Shown piece by piece: positions 59,555 through 64,000 of a DNA stretch of 64,000 bases (the stretch's first letter is position 1; every line of letters starts with the position of its first letter). The notes below the pieces were generated by a model. It had not been told where the DNA came from. It searched no databases and saw only the letters and a program-made list of their open reading frames with translations. Origin of the DNA: Paracoccaceae bacterium (GTDB lineage: Bacteria > Pseudomonadota > Alphaproteobacteria > Rhodobacterales > Rhodobacteraceae). The stretch covers positions 1 to 64,000 of the forward strand of contig JAAEZA010000012.1 of assembly GCA_018223125.1 (NCBI GenBank), written 5' to 3'. Position numbers and translations under genes: made by a program.

Positions 59555-61021
59555 ATGGACACGAACACGCTCATCTTTCTGGCCTTGCTGCTGCCTGTGC
59601 TGGCCATGTTTGGCAATATGGTTTTTGCCAGACAGGACAACCTGCGCGACGGGTTTACCTTTGTCTGCGCGATCCTGACCTTTGGCGCGGTGCTGGGGGT
59701 TCTTGGCAATCTGGGCAACAGCACCTCCGAAGAAATTGTACTGGTGGAAATGCTGCCGGGCCTGCAAATTGCGCTACAGGTTGAACCGCTCGGCCTGATG
59801 TTCGCGCTGGTGGCCTCCGGCCTGTGGATCGTGACCCATATTTACGGCCTTGGCTACATGCGCGGCAACAAAGAGAAACATCACGCCCGTTTCTTCGCCT
59901 GTTTCTCGGTGGCGATTTCTGCGGCGATCGGCATTGCCTTTTCCGCCAACCTGTTAACGCTTTTCCTGTTTTACGAGGTTCTGACCGTTTCCACCTATCC
60001 GCTGGTCGCCCACAAGGGTACGCCGGAAGCGATCCGTGGTGCGCGCACTTATCTTGGCGTGCTGATCGGCACCTCTATCGCGCTGTTCCTGACCGCGATC
60101 ATCTGGACCTACACGCTGGCCGGAACGCTGGACTTTGCGCCCGGTGGTATCCTGCAAGGCAAGGTCGAAGGACTGCTTGTGCCGGTCCTGCTGGGTCTGT
60201 TTGCCTTTGGTATCGGTAAGGCCGCGTTGATGCCCTTCCACCGCTGGCTGCCTGCGGCGATGGTTGCACCGACCCCTGTTTCGGCACTGCTGCACGCTGT
60301 GGCTGTGGTGAAGGCGGGTGTGTTCACCATGCTGAAAGTGGGCGTTTACACCTTCGGGATCGACTTTCTGGCCGATACGGGTGCGTCTGACTGGTTGATG
60401 TGGATTGCAGCCTATACCATTCTGGCCAGTTCTATTGTGGCTTACCAGCAGGACAACCTGAAACGGCGGCTCGCCTATTCTACGGTGTCCCAGCTAAGCT
60501 ATGTAACGCTGGGTCTGGCGCTGGCGACGCAAATGGGCGTTATGGGCGGTGCGCTGCAAATCGCCATGCACGCGATGGGCAAGATCACCCTGTTCATGTG
60601 TGCCGGTGCGATCTATGTGGCCACCCATAAAAGCAATATCTCCGAAATGAAGGGCTTGGGGCGCAGCATGCCCTTCACCTATATCGCCTTTCTGATCGGT
60701 GCACTGTCCATCATCGGGTTGCCGCCTTTGGGTGGAAGCTGGTCCAAATGGCTGCTGATGGTCGGGGCTGCGGATGCGGATCACCAGATCATGATCGGCG
60801 TGCTGATGGCGTCCTCCCTGCTGAGTCTGAGCTACCTGCTGCCGGTCGTGGCGCAAGGCTTCTTCAGCACGTCGCCCGACAATCCTTATAACGGGATCAA
60901 GGAAGCCCCCGCTTTCTGCTATATTCCGCCCGTTTTCACGGCCATCGGGTGTGTGATCCTGTTCCTTTACGCAGGCACTTTGGTGGAATTCCTCACGCCC
61001 GTACTGGAAGAGGCACAATGA
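59555..61021 (+). CDS. MrpD/ND5-like antiporter subunit (2 of 3)
   Basis: 488 aa; GKAALMPFHRWLPAAMVAPTPVSALLHAVAVVKAGVF. Confidence 0.92.
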   Translation: MDTNTLIFLALLLPVLAMFGNMVFARQDNLRDGFTFVCAILTFGAVLGVLGNLGNSTSEEIVLVEMLPGLQIALQVEPLGLMFALVASGLWIVTHIYGLGYMRGNKEKHHARFFACFSVAISAAIGIAFSANLLTLFLFYEVLTVSTYPLVAHKGTPEAIRGARTYLGVLIGTSIALFLTAIIWTYTLAGTLDFAPGGILQGKVEGLLVPVLLGLFAFGIGKAALMPFHRWLPAAMVAPTPVSALLHAVAVVKAGVFTMLKVGVYTFGIDFLADTGASDWLMWIAAYTILASSIVAYQQDNLKRRLAYSTVSQLSYVTLGLALATQMGVMGGALQIAMHAMGKITLFMCAGAIYVATHKSNISEMKGLGRSMPFTYIAFLIGALSIIGLPPLGGSWSKWLLMVGAADADHQIMIGVLMASSLLSLSYLLPVVAQGFFSTSPDNPYNGIKEAPAFCYIPPVFTAIGCVILFLYAGTLVEFLTPVLEEAQ

Positions 61022-61091
61022 CCGGACCTGCGCAAGATTTCACAACACAGGCACGGCAGCCTGAAACCGTCACGGATATGAAGGGGTAACT

Positions 61092-61469
61092 ATGTCTGAC
61101 CAACAGAAAAAAGCGCCTTCCGCAGGAACTCAGGAGGCTGGATCCAACGGGGATCTGCCACCGCTCGGCCGGCTTTTTTCGGCTCTGGCGGCGCCAAAAG
61201 CCGCCAAAACCCTGTTCTATGCCTTGGTCGTGCTGTGCGCGGGATCGTTCCTTGCGGACTTCCTGTACCACAAACACACCTACGTTTCGGTTGAAAACAT
61301 CCCAGGTTTTTACGCGCTTTACGGATTGTTCATGACAGCCGGAGCCGTGGTGCTGGCAAAAATATGGGGCCGGTGGGTGCGCCGTGATCAAGACTACTAC
61401 GCGCCCTATGATGTGGATGCCGAAACCTATCCCCAAGACAACCTGAACGAGGAGCGCCACAATGGTTGA
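61092..61469 (+). CDS. Two-TM accessory hypothetical protein within the Mrp-type operon
   Basis: 125 aa; TFYALVVLCAGSFLADFLY-like and IPGFYALYGLFMTAGAVVLA segments; ends overlapping the next gene. Confidence 0.75.
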   Translation: MSDQQKKAPSAGTQEAGSNGDLPPLGRLFSALAAPKAAKTLFYALVVLCAGSFLADFLYHKHTYVSVENIPGFYALYGLFMTAGAVVLAKIWGRWVRRDQDYYAPYDVDAETYPQDNLNEERHNG

Positions 61470-63156
61470 AGCCTTTCCCATTGCTTTCCTGTTCTTCGCG
61501 GGGGCTGCGCTGCTGGCGCTGCTGCCCAAGGGCGCGCTGCGGGCAGGGGTGTTGCTGGCGGTGCCGCTGGTTGCGCTATATCTGATCTGGAACCTGCCAG
61601 AGGGCAATCTGTTTTCCGCACAACTGCTGAACGTTGAACTGGAACTGATGCGGGTGGACCGTTTGTCCCGTATCTTTGCGATTATCTTCTGTGTCGCGGC
61701 CTTTCTGGCCAATCTTTACGCATTGCACGTAAAAGATACGGTGCAGCAGGTGGCTGCGCTGGCCTATTCCGGTTCTGCCATCGGCGCGGTCTTTGCCGGT
61801 GATCTGATCGCGCTGTTCCTGTTCTGGGAAGGCACGGCGATTACTTCGGTCTTTCTGATCTGGGCACGGCGCACCGAAGGGGCGCTTGCCACGGGGATGC
61901 GCTATCTGATCATACAGGTGTCTTCGGGTGTGATGCTGCTGGCCGGTACCGTACTGATCTGGCAAGAGAGCGGGTCCTTCACCTTTGAAGCGATGACACT
62001 TGGTAGTCTGGGCACATGGCTTCTCCTCGCGTCTTTCGGGATAAAAGCGGCTTTCCCTCTGATGGGGAACTGGCTGTCCGATGCCTATCCGGCCGCCACC
62101 GTGACAGGGACAGTGATCCTTTCCGCCTTTACCACCAAACTGGCCATCTACGCGCTGGCGCGGGGATTTCCGGGCACGGAACTGCTGATCTATGTTGGCG
62201 CGGTCATGACCCTGTTGCCAACGCTCTACGCCATACTTGAAAACGATCTGCGCCGCGTTCTGGCCTATTCCCTGAACATCCAGCTTGGCTTTATGGTGGT
62301 CGGGGTTGGCATCGGGACAGAGCTGTCGCTGAACGGCACCGTCGCCCATGCGTTTGCGGGTATTCTTTATAAAGCCCTGCTGTTCATGGGCGTCGGCGCG
62401 GTGCTGTACCGGACCGGAACCGCCAAAGCGTCTGAACTTGGCGGACTGCACAGAACCATGCCGCTGACGATGATCTTCTGCGCCATTGGCGCCATGTCGA
62501 TCGCCGCATTCCCGTGGCTTTCCGGCTTCATCTCCAAATCCCTGATCCTGTCGGCTGCGGCCTACAAGGGATATTACATCATCTGGGGGGTGCTGTTGTT
62601 TGCCTCGGCGGTGACTTTGCACCACTCCGGTCTGAAGATCCTGCACAATGTCTTCTTTGGTCAGGATAGCGGCTTGCGCCCGAAAGAAGCGCCTGTGCAG
62701 ATGTTGCTGGCGATGGGGATGACAGCTGCCCTTTGTATCGCGCTCGGGATTTTCCCTGCGATGCTCTACGATCTGTTGCCCTTCGCTGTGGATTACGCGC
62801 CCTATACGCTGACCCATATTGTGACCCAGTTCCAGTTGTTGCTGTTCGCGATTCTGTCCTATGTGCTTCTGGTCAAATCGGGGTTCTATCCGGCCATGAA
62901 GCGCAGTGTGTATCTTGATACCGACTGGAGCTATCGCCGCATGGCACCGGCGGTGATCGGTTATGCCGCACTGATGATCGGACGGATGTGGACCGGCGTA
63001 ACCCGTTTTGCCCTGCGCCAGTTAACCGATGTGGCGACCGGCCTTTACAAAACCCACGGACCGGAAGGGCGTATAGCACGCGTTTGGCCGACAGGGTCAA
63101 TGGTGTTGTGGGTGGCGGTGCTGCTGGCGGCAGCTTTGCTGGTGAACTTCCTCTGA
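61462..63156 (+). CDS. MrpD/ND5-like antiporter subunit (3 of 3)
   Basis: 564 aa; GIKAAFPLMGNWLSDAYPAATVTGTVILSAFTTKLAIYAL. Confidence 0.9.
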   Translation: MVEAFPIAFLFFAGAALLALLPKGALRAGVLLAVPLVALYLIWNLPEGNLFSAQLLNVELELMRVDRLSRIFAIIFCVAAFLANLYALHVKDTVQQVAALAYSGSAIGAVFAGDLIALFLFWEGTAITSVFLIWARRTEGALATGMRYLIIQVSSGVMLLAGTVLIWQESGSFTFEAMTLGSLGTWLLLASFGIKAAFPLMGNWLSDAYPAATVTGTVILSAFTTKLAIYALARGFPGTELLIYVGAVMTLLPTLYAILENDLRRVLAYSLNIQLGFMVVGVGIGTELSLNGTVAHAFAGILYKALLFMGVGAVLYRTGTAKASELGGLHRTMPLTMIFCAIGAMSIAAFPWLSGFISKSLILSAAAYKGYYIIWGVLLFASAVTLHHSGLKILHNVFFGQDSGLRPKEAPVQMLLAMGMTAALCIALGIFPAMLYDLLPFAVDYAPYTLTHIVTQFQLLLFAILSYVLLVKSGFYPAMKRSVYLDTDWSYRRMAPAVIGYAALMIGRMWTGVTRFALRQLTDVATGLYKTHGPEGRIARVWPTGSMVLWVAVLLAAALLVNFL

Positions 63157-63189
63157 CGCGCCACAGGCAACAGGTTAGAAATTCAGATG

Positions 63190-63219
63190 AAACGGGGCGG
63201 AATGATCCGCCCCGTTTTC
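63190..63219. terminator. Bidirectional terminator at the end of the Mrp-type operon
   Basis: aacggggcggaatgatccgccccgtttt. Confidence 0.75.
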
Positions 63220-63222
63220 GTG

Positions 63223-63999
63223 TCAGTTCCAGGCAGCCCAGAGAAACCCTGCCATCAAGGAACCGGTGAAACCAAACGCGATATAGGCTGTAAACACCCG
63301 AGGCTTCACAATCGCCCAAACCGCGATTGCGGCGGGAATGCAACTGACTGAACCGGCCATCATGAAGCTCATGGCAGCACCCTGGCTCATGCCTTGCTCG
63401 ATCAGCCCGCCAACCAGCGGGGCCGCGGCATAGCCGTTCAGATAGGCAGGCCCACCCACCAGTGCACCAAGCAGGATAGGTCCGAACCCGTCGCCGCCAA
63501 GGATATTGGCAATCCATTCGGCTGGCACATAGCGGATCATGACAGCCTCTACTGTGTAGGCGAGCGTCAGCCACTTCAACAGAAACACAAGGTTATGGGA
63601 GGCGGTGGCTTTAAACTGGTTCAGACGCTCCGGCTCTTGCCAGAACTGCCAGACAGGTTTTCCGGTGAACGGATTTGCGCCGCATCCGCAACCGCCCCCT
63701 TGGGCGTCAGGGCGCAACGGATCGGTGAAAAGAGCCGTGCGGCTGAAGGCCATCACAACAAACCCACCGAACAGACCAAAGCAAACGGCCGCAATAGTCT
63801 TGGCGATGGCAAAATCCACCCCCAATGCAGCGCTGGTGATGATGAACATGGGCGGATCCATGATCGGCGAGGACAACCAGAAAGCCATGACCGCAGCCAG
63901 CGGTACGCCCATTGCCAGAAGGGCCGCCACAAAGGGGATAACCTCACAGGAACAAAACGGCGCGATACCACCCACAAGGGCGGCCAGTACCACCATACG
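63223..63999 (-). CDS. Permease of the SO_0444/DUF318 type (probably 5' truncated by window end)
   Basis: PFCSCEVIPFVAALLAMGVPLAAVMAFWLSSPIMDPPMF; GGGCGCGANPFTGKP. Confidence 0.8.
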   Translation of the reverse strand, partial: RMVVLAALVGGIAPFCSCEVIPFVAALLAMGVPLAAVMAFWLSSPIMDPPMFIITSAALGVDFAIAKTIAAVCFGLFGGFVVMAFSRTALFTDPLRPDAQGGGCGCGANPFTGKPVWQFWQEPERLNQFKATASHNLVFLLKWLTLAYTVEAVMIRYVPAEWIANILGGDGFGPILLGALVGGPAYLNGYAAAPLVGGLIEQGMSQGAAMSFMMAGSVSCIPAAIAVWAIVKPRVFTAYIAFGFTGSLMAGFLWAAWN

Positions 64000-64000
64000 C

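Noticed and set aside
58496-59767. 423-aa minus-strand ORF in the antiporter operon
   Set aside because: Antisense to MrpD; His/Gln/Arg-rich artefact composition.
61576-62817. 413-aa minus-strand ORF
   Set aside because: Antisense to a conserved ND5-like subunit; artefact composition.

Overview
This 64 kb window is chromosomal sequence from an alphaproteobacterium, most likely a Rhodobacteraceae/Roseobacter-group member (inferred from gene content and order). Landmarks: (i) acpP - HisA-like gene - fabF - mltG. (ii) A complete Rhodobacter capsulatus-type gene transfer agent (GTA) structural cluster at about 5.1-19.1 kb. Its large terminase gene has an in-frame TAA exactly between the ATPase and nuclease halves, and a promoter-plus-terminator leader sits in front of the cluster. 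(iii) cysE, a DnaE2 C-terminal fragment, a ferredoxin, two EamA transporters flanking a LysR gene (one EamA with a frameshift), ilvC with two Lrp genes, tusA/ccdA, a hydrolase-like gene coupled to a P450, two Hint-domain proteins, and fumC. (iv) A two-piece (circularly permuted) tmRNA gene on the minus strand with a readable ANDNRAPVALAA tag, next to sspB. (v) A TupA-like tungstate-binding protein without its permease or ATPase. (vi) A Slam-like outer-membrane protein paired with a TbpB-like lipoprotein. (vii) thyX, and two identical inverted tRNA-Gln genes flanking one hydrolase-like gene. (viii) A kpsT/kpsE/kdsA/pgm capsule locus and a multi-subunit Mrp-type cation/proton antiporter operon with three ND5-like subunits. 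No rRNA genes, CRISPR arrays or obvious insertion sequences were seen. All family assignments come from reading the translations; no database search was run.
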